A stretch of 64,000 bases of DNA, from NCBI RefSeq assembly GCF_901687125.1, contig NZ_CABFJY010000033.1, positions 112,101 through 176,100 of the forward strand, given 5' to 3'. Below are positions 18,380-28,864 of the stretch, piece after piece. The stretch comes from Actinobacillus vicugnae (GTDB lineage Bacteria; Pseudomonadota; Gammaproteobacteria; Enterobacterales; Pasteurellaceae). How positions within the stretch are numbered: the stretch's first letter is position 1; each line of letters opens with the position of its first letter. Made by a program: the position numbers and the translations under genes. The notes beneath the pieces were generated by a model, which saw only the letters and a list, made by a program, of their open reading frames with translations, did not search any database and was not told where the DNA came from.

Positions 18380-21121
18380 TTATTTCTCCTGTTTTTTCAA
18401 AGCGATCGTTGAAATAGTGAGATAAGCGAGATAAATAAGCCCTAATGCGGTATAACTTGGGATAAAGTCCATAAAGCCTAACCCTTTGGTAAAGCCCCCA
18501 AGGCTGATTTGTTGTAGCCATGAACCAGGAAAAATTTTGGCAATCAGCAACACATTGCCGTCTAACCGAGAAGTCGGAAACATCATGCCCGAGAAGTTAA
18601 TCGTTGGCACAATCGCAATAATCGCCGTGGCAAAAATTGCCGCCACTTGCGAATTCATAAAGCTCGACATCACTAAACCAAACCCTGTTGAGGCAAAAAT
18701 ACCGAGTAATGTCCCTAAAAATGTCGCCAGTATCGAGCCTTTAATCGGCACACCAAAGACAAAATACGCCACAGCAACCATAACCAAATAACTGATAAAA
18801 GATAACGCCACATAAGGCAATTGCTTACCCAGTAAAAATTGCAGCTGAGAGGCAGGCGAGCCGTATAAATTCATAATAGTACCAATTTCTTTCTCTCGCA
18901 CCACACTCAGTGCTGTCATCATCGCAGGGATCATAATCATCGCAAGCATAATCACACCTGGTGTCATCGCATAGATACTTTTGAAATCTTGGTTATACAC
19001 CATACGGGGTTCTGTTGCTGAGGTACTCGCAATACGAATACCATTATTTTTTGCTAACTCCTGTACATATTGATTAATCACACCTCGTGCCGAACCATTT
19101 AAATTCTCTGCGGTAGAAGGGAAAGCGCCATCAATAAAAAGCCCAATTTCAGGTTGTTGCCCTCGCAACAAATCTCGCCCATAGCCATTTGGAATTTCCA
19201 AAATCAATTTCGCTTTACCTGTTTGTAAAGCAGGTAAAATCTCTTCTGAGCTATACACATTAGCTTGGCGAATAAAATAAGGTGAATGTTCGAAATGTTC
19301 GATTAATCGACGACTTTCCGAAGTATTATCTTTATCTAACACTGCAAATTTCATCGGATTAATATCAAACGAAATACTCGATGCCATCGAAATCAACATA
19401 ATCAACGGACCAAGCAACGCAAAGAAAAGACGGATATTATCACGTAATAGCTCTTTGCCCTCACGTACAGCAAAGGTCCAAATAATCGCAAACCAGTTCG
19501 TAAAATTTTGCCAAAATCCGACCGCTTGTATGGGCTCTTCTAATACTTTTTGAGCGGTATTATCACTACTTGGCGAGGTAATTTCATCGGCTTCTTCCAG
19601 CAAATAAGCAATAAAGGCTTCTTCAAGGGTCGGGGCATTTTTTGCCAGACGAAGTTCTTCAGGTGTACCAACACCAAGCACTTTACCTCGGTGCATAAAT
19701 GAAATACGGTCGCATCGAGCGGCTTCATTCATAAAGTGAGTGGTCACGAAAATGGTAATTTTATCTTCACGAGAAAGCTTGATGAGATATGCCCAAAACA
19801 TATCCCGTGCAGCAGGATCTACACCCGAAGTTGGTTCATCTAAAATCAGTACTTCTGGTTTATGCAAACAAGCCGCTGCTAATTGCAAACGCTGACGAAT
19901 CCCAAGTGGCAAGGCAGAAGGTTTTTCATCTGCTAAATGGCTTAAATCAAATTGTGCCATTGCACCATTTACATAATCTGCCCATTCTGCTTTCGGAATT
20001 TGATAGAGTTTGGCGTGCAAATCTAAATTTTCTCGCACTGTCAATTCTTCATAGAGCGAAAAGGCTTGCGACATATAGCCCACCCGTTTACGGGTGTCGA
20101 TATTGCTGGCATCAATCGACTGCCCAAGCAACGTTGCACTGCCTTCGGTGGGGTCAAGCAAGCCTGTCAGCATTTTCATGGTAGTGGATTTACCACAGCC
20201 ATTCGAGCCAAGAAAGCCAAAAATTTCGCCCCTTGAAATCACAAAACTTACATTATCAACTGAGGTAAAATCGCCAAATTTTTTGGTTAGTCCCTCGGCA
20301 ACAATCACAGGAGGTTCATTCGGCACGCTTTCAAACGGCGGAATTACCAGCCCATTTTCAGCACCGCGTTTTTCTTTTGGTAATAATTTGATATAGGCTT
20401 CTTCAAGATTTTGGCTCTCGGTTTGCGCAATCACCGCTTTAGTCGGTTGGTCAGCAATCACTTTTCCATCATCCATTGCCAGCACATATTCAAAATTCTC
20501 GGCTTCATCAATATAAGCGGTAGCAACAATCACGGTCATTTCAGGCGTTTCAGCTCGCAATTCATCTACCAGCTGCCAAAATTGTCGACGAGAAAGTGGA
20601 TCAACCCCTGTGGTCGGCTCATCTAAAATCAATAATTCAGGGCTATGTACTAAAGCACAGCAGAGACTGAGTTTTTGCTTCATCCCGCCAGACAGCTTGC
20701 CCGCGGGGCGATCGGCAAAAGGTGATAACCCTGTCGCTTTCAGCAAACGTGCAATACGGGCTTTGCGTTTTTGACAAGAAAGTCCAAACATTCTGGCGTG
20801 GAAATCGACATTTTCGTAAATAGAGAGCGTAAGATAGAGATTTTTACCTAAACCTTGTGGCATAAAGGCAACTTGATGGGTCAGCGCTTCACGATCTGCT
20901 TTATCCGAAACATTGCGCCCAAACACAAGCACCTCGCCCTGTTGCAAGATTTTTGTGCCCGCAATCACTGATAACAAGGTGGATTTCCCCACTCCGTCGG
21001 GGCCAATCAGCCCAACGGTTCTGCCTTTGGGAATCGTAATCGAGACATCTTGCAACGCTTGTGTTTTACCATAAGCGTGATGTAAATGTGAGATGGATAC
21101 CGCCAATGTTTGATCATTCAT
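18380..21121 (-). CDS. ABC exporter: two ATPase domains fused to an ABC-2 permease (RbbA/YhiH-like)
   Basis: This 913-aa fusion has an N-terminal ATPase with Walker A GPDGVGKST, signature LSGGMKQK and Walker B LLILDEPTTGVDP. A second ATPase (about 270-500) has GSNGCGKST, the degenerate signature LPLGIRQR and LILDEPTSGVDP. An ABC-2 permease domain follows from about 550 to the end, with VVREKEIGTIMNLYGSPASQ near residue 740. The architecture matches E. coli RbbA (YhiH), which lies with yhiI and yhhJ. RbbA itself was described as ribosome-bound; here the HlyD, permease and outer-membrane partners argue for export. Substrate is unknown. Confidence 0.9.
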   Translation of the reverse strand: MNDQTLAVSISHLHHAYGKTQALQDVSITIPKGRTVGLIGPDGVGKSTLLSVIAGTKILQQGEVLVFGRNVSDKADREALTHQVAFMPQGLGKNLYLTLSIYENVDFHARMFGLSCQKRKARIARLLKATGLSPFADRPAGKLSGGMKQKLSLCCALVHSPELLILDEPTTGVDPLSRRQFWQLVDELRAETPEMTVIVATAYIDEAENFEYVLAMDDGKVIADQPTKAVIAQTESQNLEEAYIKLLPKEKRGAENGLVIPPFESVPNEPPVIVAEGLTKKFGDFTSVDNVSFVISRGEIFGFLGSNGCGKSTTMKMLTGLLDPTEGSATLLGQSIDASNIDTRKRVGYMSQAFSLYEELTVRENLDLHAKLYQIPKAEWADYVNGAMAQFDLSHLADEKPSALPLGIRQRLQLAAACLHKPEVLILDEPTSGVDPAARDMFWAYLIKLSREDKITIFVTTHFMNEAARCDRISFMHRGKVLGVGTPEELRLAKNAPTLEEAFIAYLLEEADEITSPSSDNTAQKVLEEPIQAVGFWQNFTNWFAIIWTFAVREGKELLRDNIRLFFALLGPLIMLISMASSISFDINPMKFAVLDKDNTSESRRLIEHFEHSPYFIRQANVYSSEEILPALQTGKAKLILEIPNGYGRDLLRGQQPEIGLFIDGAFPSTAENLNGSARGVINQYVQELAKNNGIRIASTSATEPRMVYNQDFKSIYAMTPGVIMLAMIMIPAMMTALSVVREKEIGTIMNLYGSPASQLQFLLGKQLPYVALSFISYLVMVAVAYFVFGVPIKGSILATFLGTLLGIFASTGFGLVMSSFMNSQVAAIFATAIIAIVPTINFSGMMFPTSRLDGNVLLIAKIFPGSWLQQISLGGFTKGLGFMDFIPSYTALGLIYLAYLTISTIALKKQEK

Positions 21122-21123
21122 GG

Positions 21124-22185
21124 CTATTCACCTTGCGGTAGATTGACGGCTAAACTATCCACCCAAGCTGCTTGTGCGTCATACTTGACATAGCCCATTG
21201 CTGTCATCCCACCTTTTAACAAGCCAGCATAACGTCGGGTAATGTCCACTGGCAATTGCAATTTGACTTTAAACATCAGCTTGGCACGTTCTTCACGGGT
21301 TTCTACTGCTTTTGGAGTGAACTGTGCTTCACTTGCCACATAACTAATAGTGGCAGGTAATACAATATCTGAGCCATCAATTTTAATGCGAGCTTCATCG
21401 CCAATTTTCACCAAATTGGATTGATAAGCTGGCAAAAAGACATTCATATAAACATCGCTGGGATCAAGCAAACTGACCACCTTTCCCCCCACCGCAAGCA
21501 CGTTGCCGACTTCGGCAATTTTATATTCGACTCTACCAGCAATAGGGGATTTAATGAGCATATCGTTATGTTGTGAAATTGCACGATCTGATTCAGCTTG
21601 AGCTTGACTTACCGCCGCTTCGGCTTGAGAAATGGTGGCTTTGGCTTGATTGACTAAGGCTTGTGCTTCTTGGCGAGCTGCTTTTGCGGTATCGAGGGTG
21701 GCGACGGTGGCTTTATAATTGGCTTGGCGACGTTCTAATTCACTCGCTGAAACTAAATTTTCACGGCGTAATTTTTTGGCATTATCGAGTTCTAATTTCG
21801 CCACATTAACCTGCTGTTGCTGAGCGGTAATTTCCGCACTGGCTCGAGTAACTGCTTCTTCTGCTCGTACACGCTGTGCTTTGGCGTTTTCAACTTGTGC
21901 TTTACTTGCTTCAATTTGTGCACGGCTTGCATCTACTTGACTTTGGGCTTGTGCCGAGAAAATACGGACAAGCACTTGATTTTTCTCTACATTTTGCCCT
22001 TCTTTCACATATATTTCATCCACACGCCCTGCATAAAGGGTTGCAATGTCTAATCGTTCTAGCTCTAAGCGCCCATTTACTGCCACAATTCCTGACAAAT
22101 TGTCATTCACACCACATATTTGTTGCCATAAATACGCACTACCTACTACTGCGACAATAAGTGCTACAACCAATAATTTTTTCAT
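21124..22185 (-). CDS. HlyD-family periplasmic adaptor (membrane fusion protein, YhiI-like)
   Basis: This 353-aa protein has an N-terminal membrane anchor (MKKLLVVALIVAVVGSAYLW). A biotinyl-lipoyl half-motif lies near residue 55 (VDEIYVKEGQNVEKNQVLVRI), followed by a long Ala/Gln-rich coiled coil (about 80-200) and a second lipoyl half (IKSPIAGRVEYKIAEVGNVL). It links the inner-membrane pump to the outer-membrane factor. ATG 22185 is chosen because GAGGAT lies 7 bases upstream; the upstream TTG at 22200 overlaps that ribosome site. It is the first gene of the exporter operon, with gaps of 1-3 bp between all four genes. Confidence 0.92.
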   Translation of the reverse strand: MKKLLVVALIVAVVGSAYLWQQICGVNDNLSGIVAVNGRLELERLDIATLYAGRVDEIYVKEGQNVEKNQVLVRIFSAQAQSQVDASRAQIEASKAQVENAKAQRVRAEEAVTRASAEITAQQQQVNVAKLELDNAKKLRRENLVSASELERRQANYKATVATLDTAKAARQEAQALVNQAKATISQAEAAVSQAQAESDRAISQHNDMLIKSPIAGRVEYKIAEVGNVLAVGGKVVSLLDPSDVYMNVFLPAYQSNLVKIGDEARIKIDGSDIVLPATISYVASEAQFTPKAVETREERAKLMFKVKLQLPVDITRRYAGLLKGGMTAMGYVKYDAQAAWVDSLAVNLPQGE

Positions 22186-22218
22186 TTGATTTATCCTCAA
22201 ATATGCTGATTGACTAGG

Positions 22219-22247
22219 ATTATAAATAACAGTTTATTTTTCAACAA
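22219..22247 (-). promoter_or_regulatory. Promoter of the ABC exporter operon
   Basis: On the minus strand, TTGTTG and TATAAT are separated by exactly 17 bases, about 35 bases before the adaptor gene start. The -35 lies close to repeats that may be the TetR operator. Confidence 0.6.
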
Positions 22248-22260
22248 CCATCAAAAAACG

Positions 22261-22305
22261 ATAAATTGTTGCTTAATGGTATAAAAAGAAATAAATTGTT
22301 GGTTA
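22261..22305. promoter_or_regulatory. Pair of direct repeats, candidate TetR-regulator operator
   Basis: ATAAATTGTTG occurs at 22261-22271 and again at 22291-22301, each followed by a near-identical TTA tail (14 of 15 positions match over 15 bases). Start-to-start distance is 30 bp, about three helical turns. They lie in the 138-bp divergent region between the exporter promoter and the regulator gene. The 10-bp palindrome CCATTAATGG follows at 22313-22322, overlapping the regulator's leader. Confidence 0.4.
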
Positions 22306-22335
22306 TCTAAATCCATTAATGGAATGGAGGTCATA

Positions 22336-22890
22336 ATGAAACGCGAAGATCCCCGTATAGTACGTACACGTGAAACGATTTACTACGCTTTTATCCAAAC
22401 ACTAGAAGAAAAGAATTACGATGAAATTACTGTACAAGATATTTTAGATAAAGCCAAAATTAATCGCTCAACGTTTTATAAACATTATTTAAATAAAGAT
22501 ATGCTTGCAGCTTCCATTATTGAACAGGTTCATCAAGATATTTTACAGCCATTACTTGATCAGCGTTTTTCTACCCCGAATTTAGAGTTTGCTGAACAAG
22601 CTGCCATTGTGATGAATCAATATCGCACACTCATTCAGTTATTATGGAAAATTGAAAATCGTCGCATCAGTTTAAAACGTAATATGCAAGAAGCGATGGA
22701 ACAAAAATATATTGAAGTTCACCAACATCAATCAAAAATAGAACACGCTGATATTGCCTTTCAAAGCAAATTATTTGCGATTATTTCAATGGGATTACTA
22801 GAACAAGTAATTATGCGAGATACGCCACTGGATGTATCCATTACTAATGATAATGTTAAAGAAGTACTGACTTATTTTAAATTAGACTAA
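22336..22890 (+). CDS. TetR/AcrR-family transcriptional regulator
   Basis: This 184-aa protein has an N-terminal helix-turn-helix (DEITVQDILDKAKINRSTFYKHYLNKDML, about residues 28-56) of the TetR class and an all-helical C-terminal ligand domain. ATG 22336 is preferred, with TGGAGG 5 bases upstream; an in-frame ATG at 22324 precedes that site. It is divergent from the four-gene exporter operon, the usual arrangement for a local repressor relieved by a pump substrate. Regulation of the exporter is inferred from position only. Confidence 0.88.
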   Translation: MKREDPRIVRTRETIYYAFIQTLEEKNYDEITVQDILDKAKINRSTFYKHYLNKDMLAASIIEQVHQDILQPLLDQRFSTPNLEFAEQAAIVMNQYRTLIQLLWKIENRRISLKRNMQEAMEQKYIEVHQHQSKIEHADIAFQSKLFAIISMGLLEQVIMRDTPLDVSITNDNVKEVLTYFKLD

Positions 22891-22923
22891 ACAAGCGGTC
22901 GATTTTCAGATCTTTTTTACAAG

Positions 22924-22945
22924 AAAGGCGTCATTCGACGCCTTT
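22924..22945. terminator. Bidirectional terminator between the TetR gene and tcdA
   Basis: AAAGGCGTC and GACGCCTTT form a perfect stem with loop ATTC, with T and A tracts on either side. It serves both convergent genes. Confidence 0.8.
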
Positions 22946-22947
22946 TA

Positions 22948-23712
22948 TTATTTGAGTAATTTATCAATTACACGACTAACCGCAAAAAAACCAAAAGTTG
23001 CAGTTACCATTGTTACCGCACCAAAACCATTTGCGCAGTTCATTGTTGCTGAAATTTCACACCCATCGCCCATTTTGGGAAAAATTAATGGCTGAGTAGA
23101 GAAAACACAATCAATGCCAAATTTTCGTTTTGGATTCTGGCTAAAATTATATTCCTTGCGCAGTAACGAACGTACTTTTGAGGCAAGCGGATCTTGAATC
23201 GTTTTGCTCAAATCCGCAATTTGGATTTGGGTTGGATCGGTCTGCCCGCCTGCTCCGCCTGTTGTAATCAACTTAATTTTGTTACGTTTGCAGAATGCAA
23301 TTAACGCTGCTTTGGTTTTCACCGAATCAATCGCATCAATCACATAATCATAACCACGGTTGAGGTATTCAGGAATATTCTCGGTAGTGATGAAATCATC
23401 AATAATTTCAACCACACATTCAGGGTTAATTCGCTCAACACGCTCTTTCATCGCCTCTGTTTTCAGCTGTGCCACCGTGCCACTCATTGCGTGAATTTGG
23501 CGGTTGATGTTAGTCACACAAATGTCGTCCATATCAATCATGGTGATTTTGCCGATACCCGAACGAGCTAATGCCTCCACCGCCCACGAACCAACACCGC
23601 CAATACCAATCACGCAAATATGCGAATGGCGTAGCTTTTCCAGCCCTTCAGGTGTGTAAAGACGACCAATGCCGCCAAAACGCTGTTCATAATTGTCAAT
23701 TCTTTCTGCCAT
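22948..23712 (-). CDS. tcdA: tRNA threonylcarbamoyladenosine dehydratase TcdA (CsdL)
   Basis: This 254-aa E1-like (ThiF/MoeB) enzyme makes cyclic t6A at tRNA position 37. An adenylation-domain Gly-rich loop lies in VIGIGGVGSWAVEALARSGIGKITMIDMDDI (about 35-65), followed by NINRQ. The basic GRLYTPEGLEKLRHSHI N-terminus is typical of TcdA. A C-terminal hydrophobic segment near 230-250 agrees with membrane association reported in E. coli. Start MAERIDNYEQRF at 23712 is chosen: it lies 1 bp after the uup stop, and the longer frame would overlap uup. No csdA or csdE neighbour is present. Confidence 0.93.
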   Translation of the reverse strand: MAERIDNYEQRFGGIGRLYTPEGLEKLRHSHICVIGIGGVGSWAVEALARSGIGKITMIDMDDICVTNINRQIHAMSGTVAQLKTEAMKERVERINPECVVEIIDDFITTENIPEYLNRGYDYVIDAIDSVKTKAALIAFCKRNKIKLITTGGAGGQTDPTQIQIADLSKTIQDPLASKVRSLLRKEYNFSQNPKRKFGIDCVFSTQPLIFPKMGDGCEISATMNCANGFGAVTMVTATFGFFAVSRVIDKLLK

Positions 23713-23713
23713 A

Positions 23714-25657
23714 TTATAAATTTCCGTTTTTGATATTTTCCAATGCTTCCCAACGCTCAAAAGCGGCTTCTAATGCGGCTTCAGTTTCTGCCAATTTTTG
23801 CAATTTCGCCTGCGTATAGCTTAGATCTTTGCTAAAGAAATCTGTACTATTAACTTCTTGTTGCAACGCTTCCATTTCAGCTTCTAATGCTTCCATTTTG
23901 GTCGGCAATTCATCTAACTCTCGCTGCTCTTTATAAGAAAGTTTCACTTTCTTAGCAGGTTCGTTCTTAGCGACAAGCGGTTGTTTTTCTTCTGTTTTTT
24001 GCAAGTTTTCCGTAGAATTTGACCGCTTGTTTACTTGGCTTTGAGCAAGTGTTGCATGATAATTTTCTTGTTGCTGTTTTGCATCAAAATAGCCGCCTAC
24101 GTATTTATTTAATACGCCCTCGCCTTCAAAGAAGTAACATTCTGTGACGGTGTTATCAATAAATTGGCGATCGTGACTTACGATCAGTAATGTCCCCTGA
24201 TAATTCGCTAGTAACTCTTCTAATAACTCCAGCGTTTCCACATCTAAATCATTGGTCGGTTCGTCCAAAATCAATAAGTTGTTTGGTTTAAGCAACAGTT
24301 TTGCCAATAACAGGCGATTACGTTCACCGCCCGATAAAGCTTTTACAGGTGTCATCGCCCGTTTTGGTGGGAACAAGAAATCTTGCAGATAGCCTAGCAC
24401 ATGGCGTTTCACGCCATTGACTTCCACGTCTTGCTTACCATCTGCTACGTTGTCCATCACCGTTTTTTCAAGATCAAGTTCAGCTCGGTATTGGTCAAAG
24501 TAAGCGACTTCTAATTTAGTACCACAACGAATTGAACCTGAAGTAGGTTGTAACTCACCTAGTAGCAATTTGATAAAAGTAGTTTTACCACAGCCGTTTG
24601 GCCCAACCAAGGCGATTTTGTCTCCACGCTGAATAGTCGTAGAGAAGTTTTTCAACAAGGTTTTGCCTGCAATTTCATAACTCGCATTTTCCACTTCAAA
24701 CACAATTTTGCCCGAACGAGCTGTTTGGTCGAGCTGAATTTTGGCTGTACCTTGCACCTCACGGCGATTACGACGTTCTTCCCGCAATTTTTTCAACGCT
24801 CGCACACGCCCTTCATTTCGGGTACGGCGAGCCTTAATACCCTGTCGAATCCACACTTCTTCTTGAGCGAGTTTTTTATCAAATAGCTCATTTTGTAAGG
24901 CTTCAACCCGTAGATCTTCTGCTTTTTCTGTTAAATATTGATCGTAATTGCTTGGGTAAGACACCAATTTTCCACGATCTAAATCCACAATTCGGGTTGC
25001 CATTTTGCGGATAAACGAACGGTCGTGCGAAATAAAAATAATTGCACCGTTGAAGTTCAACAACAGCTCTTCAAGCCAAGTAATCGCCTCCACATCTAAA
25101 TGGTTGGTTGGCTCATCGAGCAATAAAATATCAGGGTTTGACACTAATGCACGAGCGAGAGCCGCTCGGCGAACCCAACCGCCCGATAATTCGCACAATC
25201 GTTTTTCAGGATCAAGCTCAAGCAATTTGAGAGTATCTTGAATCCGATTTTCAAACTGCCAGCCGTTATTATGCTCAAGCTGCGATTGCACTACTGATAA
25301 TTTTGCTAACAGCTCATCGCTATAATCAGTCAGCATTTGCTGCGAAATGTGGTGATATTGCTTCAACAAGTCGCTAAGATGCGCAATTCCCTCTGCAACA
25401 TAATCAAACACAGTATCTTGAATATGACGCGGCGGAGCTTGCTCAAGTCTTGCCACTACAATGTCTTTTTCAAAAATCAGTTTGCCATCATCTAGCTGCA
25501 CTTCGCCCGCCAGCACTTTCATCAGCGTGGATTTGCCCGCCCCATTTCGTCCAACCAAGCAAACACGCTCATTCGGCTCAATATGTAATTCAGTATGATC
25601 TAATAAAGGATGATCGCCAAAGCCCAAATAGGCGTTGGATAAGTTGAGTAATGCCAT
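23714..25657 (-). CDS. uup: ABC-F ATPase Uup
   Basis: This 647-aa soluble ABC-F protein has two ATPase cassettes and a C-terminal DNA-binding coiled coil. First cassette: GRNGAGKST near residue 40 and LLLDEPTNHLDVEAI. Second: GPNGCGKTT near 350, LSGGERNRLLLAKL, and LILDEPTNDLDVETLELLEELL. The C-terminal about 90 residues (KVKLSYKEQRELDELPTKMEALEAEMEAL onward) form the coiled coil typical of Uup. Uup affects transposon precise excision and Holliday-junction processing and is thought to act at the ribosome. tcdA follows by 1 bp. Confidence 0.94.
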   Translation of the reverse strand: MALLNLSNAYLGFGDHPLLDHTELHIEPNERVCLVGRNGAGKSTLMKVLAGEVQLDDGKLIFEKDIVVARLEQAPPRHIQDTVFDYVAEGIAHLSDLLKQYHHISQQMLTDYSDELLAKLSVVQSQLEHNNGWQFENRIQDTLKLLELDPEKRLCELSGGWVRRAALARALVSNPDILLLDEPTNHLDVEAITWLEELLLNFNGAIIFISHDRSFIRKMATRIVDLDRGKLVSYPSNYDQYLTEKAEDLRVEALQNELFDKKLAQEEVWIRQGIKARRTRNEGRVRALKKLREERRNRREVQGTAKIQLDQTARSGKIVFEVENASYEIAGKTLLKNFSTTIQRGDKIALVGPNGCGKTTFIKLLLGELQPTSGSIRCGTKLEVAYFDQYRAELDLEKTVMDNVADGKQDVEVNGVKRHVLGYLQDFLFPPKRAMTPVKALSGGERNRLLLAKLLLKPNNLLILDEPTNDLDVETLELLEELLANYQGTLLIVSHDRQFIDNTVTECYFFEGEGVLNKYVGGYFDAKQQQENYHATLAQSQVNKRSNSTENLQKTEEKQPLVAKNEPAKKVKLSYKEQRELDELPTKMEALEAEMEALQQEVNSTDFFSKDLSYTQAKLQKLAETEAALEAAFERWEALENIKNGNL

Positions 25658-25674
25658 TTCTATTCCAATGTAAA

Positions 25675-28600
25675 TTAAATATTTCCACCTACACCTTTAA
25701 ATTTTTCAATAAAAGATGATATTTTTTGGAAAACTTTCTGTTTTAAAGTATGCCTTTTAGGATCTAACGGGCTCATTTTAGGTAATAATTCTACCAACCC
25801 AGTACCGTTTTCGCTCGCATATTCTCGTTTTAATGATGTGTTAATGTAGCGTTTTGCGGCTTCTTCATTGAGATTTTCGAGCTGAATAAGCTCTTGGGCT
25901 TCTCGTTGCTGTTCTTGTTGAGCAAATTTAAAAAAGGCTTCAATCAAATCCGCTTTGTGCGAAATGCCATCAATATCGGTTTGGTGGATAAAATCTACAA
26001 TCAAACTCTCTTTCGCACGGTTGCCGATACTTGAACGCACAACTCGCCTAATTTCTTCTACTAATGCTGGCTTATCTTTGGTTTTTTTATGTTGCTCAAA
26101 AATCAGCTCTAAAATGTAATCCAAATTGATCTCTTGCGATTTCAGCAAATCCACTTCAAACACCACATCGCTCCAATCAATGTCAGATTGCTTGTCGGCA
26201 CTACTCCGCTCACGACGTTGCCAATCACGAATATCGTTATAAGCTGAGCGATAATCTTGTAATTGGCGTTCTGTTGGTAACACCACCGAATTGCCGTAGC
26301 TCGCTGGCGTTTCGCAGACTAAATTTGACTCTGCATTTTGAGTTTTAAGCGCATAAAATTCGTCATAATTTTGTAACACATTTTCCAAACGCAGATACTC
26401 ACCAAACAGTTTGGTAAAGGCTTTTTTCTCTTTTTCTTCGACAATTTGGCTCGGATCAGGGAATTTTTCTTGTAGCTCTTTCACCACGTCCAAATAACCA
26501 CGCACTTGCTCGCCAGCACTGGTTTTATAGCCGTACATATAGTCGGTATAACTGCGTTCAAGCACCACATTTCGCGTGTTTTTATCGCCAAACAGCGTAA
26601 TGGCATCAATAGTCGCTTGCTCTAAATCTCGGAAAGTCACGATGTTGCCGAAACTTTTGGTGGCATCAAAAATACGGTTGGTGCGAGAAAATGCTTGCAT
26701 TAAGCCGTGATAACGCAGGTTTTTATCGACAAAAAGCGTATTTAGCGTTGGGGCGTCAAAGCCTGTTAAGAACATTCCCACCACAATCAACAAATCCACT
26801 TCTTGATTTCGCACACGCTGGGCAAGATCACGATAATAATTCTGAAACTCTCGGCTCTCCACGCCATAATTGGTGCGGAACATCTGGTTATAATCGCTAA
26901 TCGCAAGGGATAAAAACTCTTTCGCTGAGCTATTTAACGCCGTCGGCTCAAAAGATTCATCTTCAATTTCGCCAATTGCATTTTGCTCTTCATTGGCGGC
27001 AAAGGAAAAAATCGTTGCAATTTTTAGTGGATTTGTAACCGCTTGTTGTTGCAATTTGAACTGCTCATAATAATGCTTTGCGGCTTCCACGCTACTCACT
27101 GCAAACATCGCATTAAACCCTTTGCCAGACGCATTTAAGCGGTGGGTTTTCTGTTTAAAATGAGTCAAAATATACTGCGTAACTTCCTTGATTCGCTCAG
27201 GGTGCAATAAGGCTTCTCTGCTTTCAAGTGCGGTCAGTTTATCGAGATTTTTTTCCGTTTCCATTTTACGGAATTTCGGGCGAACATCGTTATAATCCAC
27301 CTTAAATTTCAACACTTTTTCATCACGAATCGCATCGGTAATCACATAAGAGTGCAATTCTCGCCCAAACACGCTCGCCGTCGTTTCCGCCCCTAAGGCA
27401 TTTTCGGTAAAAATTGGCGTTCCTGTAAAACCAAATTGGCAGAATTTTTTAAATTTCTTATTTAAATTCTTTTGTGCTTCACCAAATTGGCTACGATGAC
27501 ATTCATCAAAAATAAATACCACAGGCTGTTTATAAATTTCCAAATTATCTTCACTTTTCATTAAATTATTTAATTTTTGAATAGTGGTAACAATAATTTT
27601 ATTATCATCTTTTTCAATATTGCGTTTTAAACCTGCGGTACTTTCTGAACCATTGACACTATCAGGCGAAAAGCGTTGATATTCTTTCATCGTCTGATAA
27701 TCCAAATCTTTTCTATCCACCACAAAAAATACTTTATGAATAAAATCTAATTCCGTAGCCAAACGAGCGGCTTTAAAGCTGGTTAATGTTTTACCCGAGC
27801 CTGTGGTGTGCCAAATATAACCACCACTTTCCACATCACACCAATTTTTAGTTAAATGTGTACTGCGAATTTTCCATAAAATACGTTCTGTTGCTGCAAT
27901 TTGATAAGGGCGCATAATTAATAAATTATTGCTGACATCAAATACCGAATAAGTCAATAAAACATTAAGCAACGTGTTTTTTTGGAAAAAGGTTGCGGTA
28001 AAATCTTTTAAATCTTTAATTAAACTATTATCGGAGTTCGCCCAATTCATTGTGAAATCAAAGCTATTTTTATCTCGCTTGGTGGTATTCGCAAAATAAC
28101 GAGTATCTGTGCCATTTGAAATCACAAAAATCTGCAAAAATTTGAAAAGGGAATTTTCTTGATTAAAACTTTCTTTGCTATATCGATGAATTTGATTAAA
28201 GGCTTCTCGAATTGCCACACCACGTTTTTTTAATTCAATTTGTACTAATGGCAAACCATTTACCAAAATAGTCACATCATAGCGATTGGCAAATGAGCCT
28301 GTTTGTTCAAATTGGTTAATCACCTGCACTTTATTGCGAGCAATATTCTTTTTATCTACCAAATAGATATTTTGAATCCGCCCATTATCAAATACAAAAT
28401 CATAAATATAATCGTGATGAATTTTACGCGTTTTATCTAAACTATTTTCAGATGGTTTATTTAAATACTCTGCTAAAAACCGTTGCCATTCCGACTCTAA
28501 AAACTGCACATTATTCAGTATTTCTAATTGCTCACGCAGATTTTTTAACAACACTTCTTGGTTATTTAAATCTTGGCGATATTCATAACCTTGATTTTGT

Positions 28601-28728
28601 AAATCTGCAATAAATTCACGCTCTAAATCATATTCTGTTTGATAATGCGATGACTGTTCAATTCTTTCATAATGATCTAAAACAATAAAATTATTGGTTT
28701 CGGTGATAGGGGTGGTTTCAATGTACAT
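25675..28728 (-). CDS. hsdR: Type I restriction enzyme, motor/endonuclease subunit HsdR (type IC-like)
   Basis: This 1017-aa subunit translocates DNA by ATP hydrolysis and cuts it. The N-terminal PD-(D/E)xK nuclease is seen as [20 protein letters not shown] (about residues 148-170). The SF2 motor has HTTGSGKT near 310, [10 protein letters not shown] near 410, FTGTPIF near 430, and later [34 protein letters not shown] near 670-705. The C-terminal helical assembly region appears intact. Length is close to EcoR124I HsdR, the type IC prototype. It is separated from hsdS by REP sequences and a RAYT gene, so its transcription from the hsdM promoter may be altered. Confidence 0.94.
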   Translation of the reverse strand: MYIETTPITETNNFIVLDHYERIEQSSHYQTEYDLEREFIADLQNQGYEYRQDLNNQEVLLKNLREQLEILNNVQFLESEWQRFLAEYLNKPSENSLDKTRKIHHDYIYDFVFDNGRIQNIYLVDKKNIARNKVQVINQFEQTGSFANRYDVTILVNGLPLVQIELKKRGVAIREAFNQIHRYSKESFNQENSLFKFLQIFVISNGTDTRYFANTTKRDKNSFDFTMNWANSDNSLIKDLKDFTATFFQKNTLLNVLLTYSVFDVSNNLLIMRPYQIAATERILWKIRSTHLTKNWCDVESGGYIWHTTGSGKTLTSFKAARLATELDFIHKVFFVVDRKDLDYQTMKEYQRFSPDSVNGSESTAGLKRNIEKDDNKIIVTTIQKLNNLMKSEDNLEIYKQPVVFIFDECHRSQFGEAQKNLNKKFKKFCQFGFTGTPIFTENALGAETTASVFGRELHSYVITDAIRDEKVLKFKVDYNDVRPKFRKMETEKNLDKLTALESREALLHPERIKEVTQYILTHFKQKTHRLNASGKGFNAMFAVSSVEAAKHYYEQFKLQQQAVTNPLKIATIFSFAANEEQNAIGEIEDESFEPTALNSSAKEFLSLAISDYNQMFRTNYGVESREFQNYYRDLAQRVRNQEVDLLIVVGMFLTGFDAPTLNTLFVDKNLRYHGLMQAFSRTNRIFDATKSFGNIVTFRDLEQATIDAITLFGDKNTRNVVLERSYTDYMYGYKTSAGEQVRGYLDVVKELQEKFPDPSQIVEEKEKKAFTKLFGEYLRLENVLQNYDEFYALKTQNAESNLVCETPASYGNSVVLPTERQLQDYRSAYNDIRDWQRRERSSADKQSDIDWSDVVFEVDLLKSQEINLDYILELIFEQHKKTKDKPALVEEIRRVVRSSIGNRAKESLIVDFIHQTDIDGISHKADLIEAFFKFAQQEQQREAQELIQLENLNEEAAKRYINTSLKREYASENGTGLVELLPKMSPLDPKRHTLKQKVFQKISSFIEKFKGVGGNI

Positions 28729-28760
28729 TGCCTTGTCCTTTTTATATCATTTGATTTTTG

Positions 28761-28848
28761 GGGCGGATATAAAATTCCTCCCCTACGATTTTAATCAAGA
28801 ACCAAAATATTCATTACGACTTCGTAGGGGCGGAATTTATTTCCGTCC
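28761..28848. repeat. REP pair between RAYT and hsdR
   Basis: Two imperfect palindromes with GTAG heads: one at 28761-28786 (read on the minus strand from GTAGGGG) and one at 28824-28848 (plus strand, GTAGGGGCGGAAT...TCCGTCC). Their heads face each other across 37 bases that contain a copy of the hsdS start segment. The left copy has a damaged stem. Confidence 0.75.
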
Positions 28849-28864
28849 AATTACACGCCATCAA

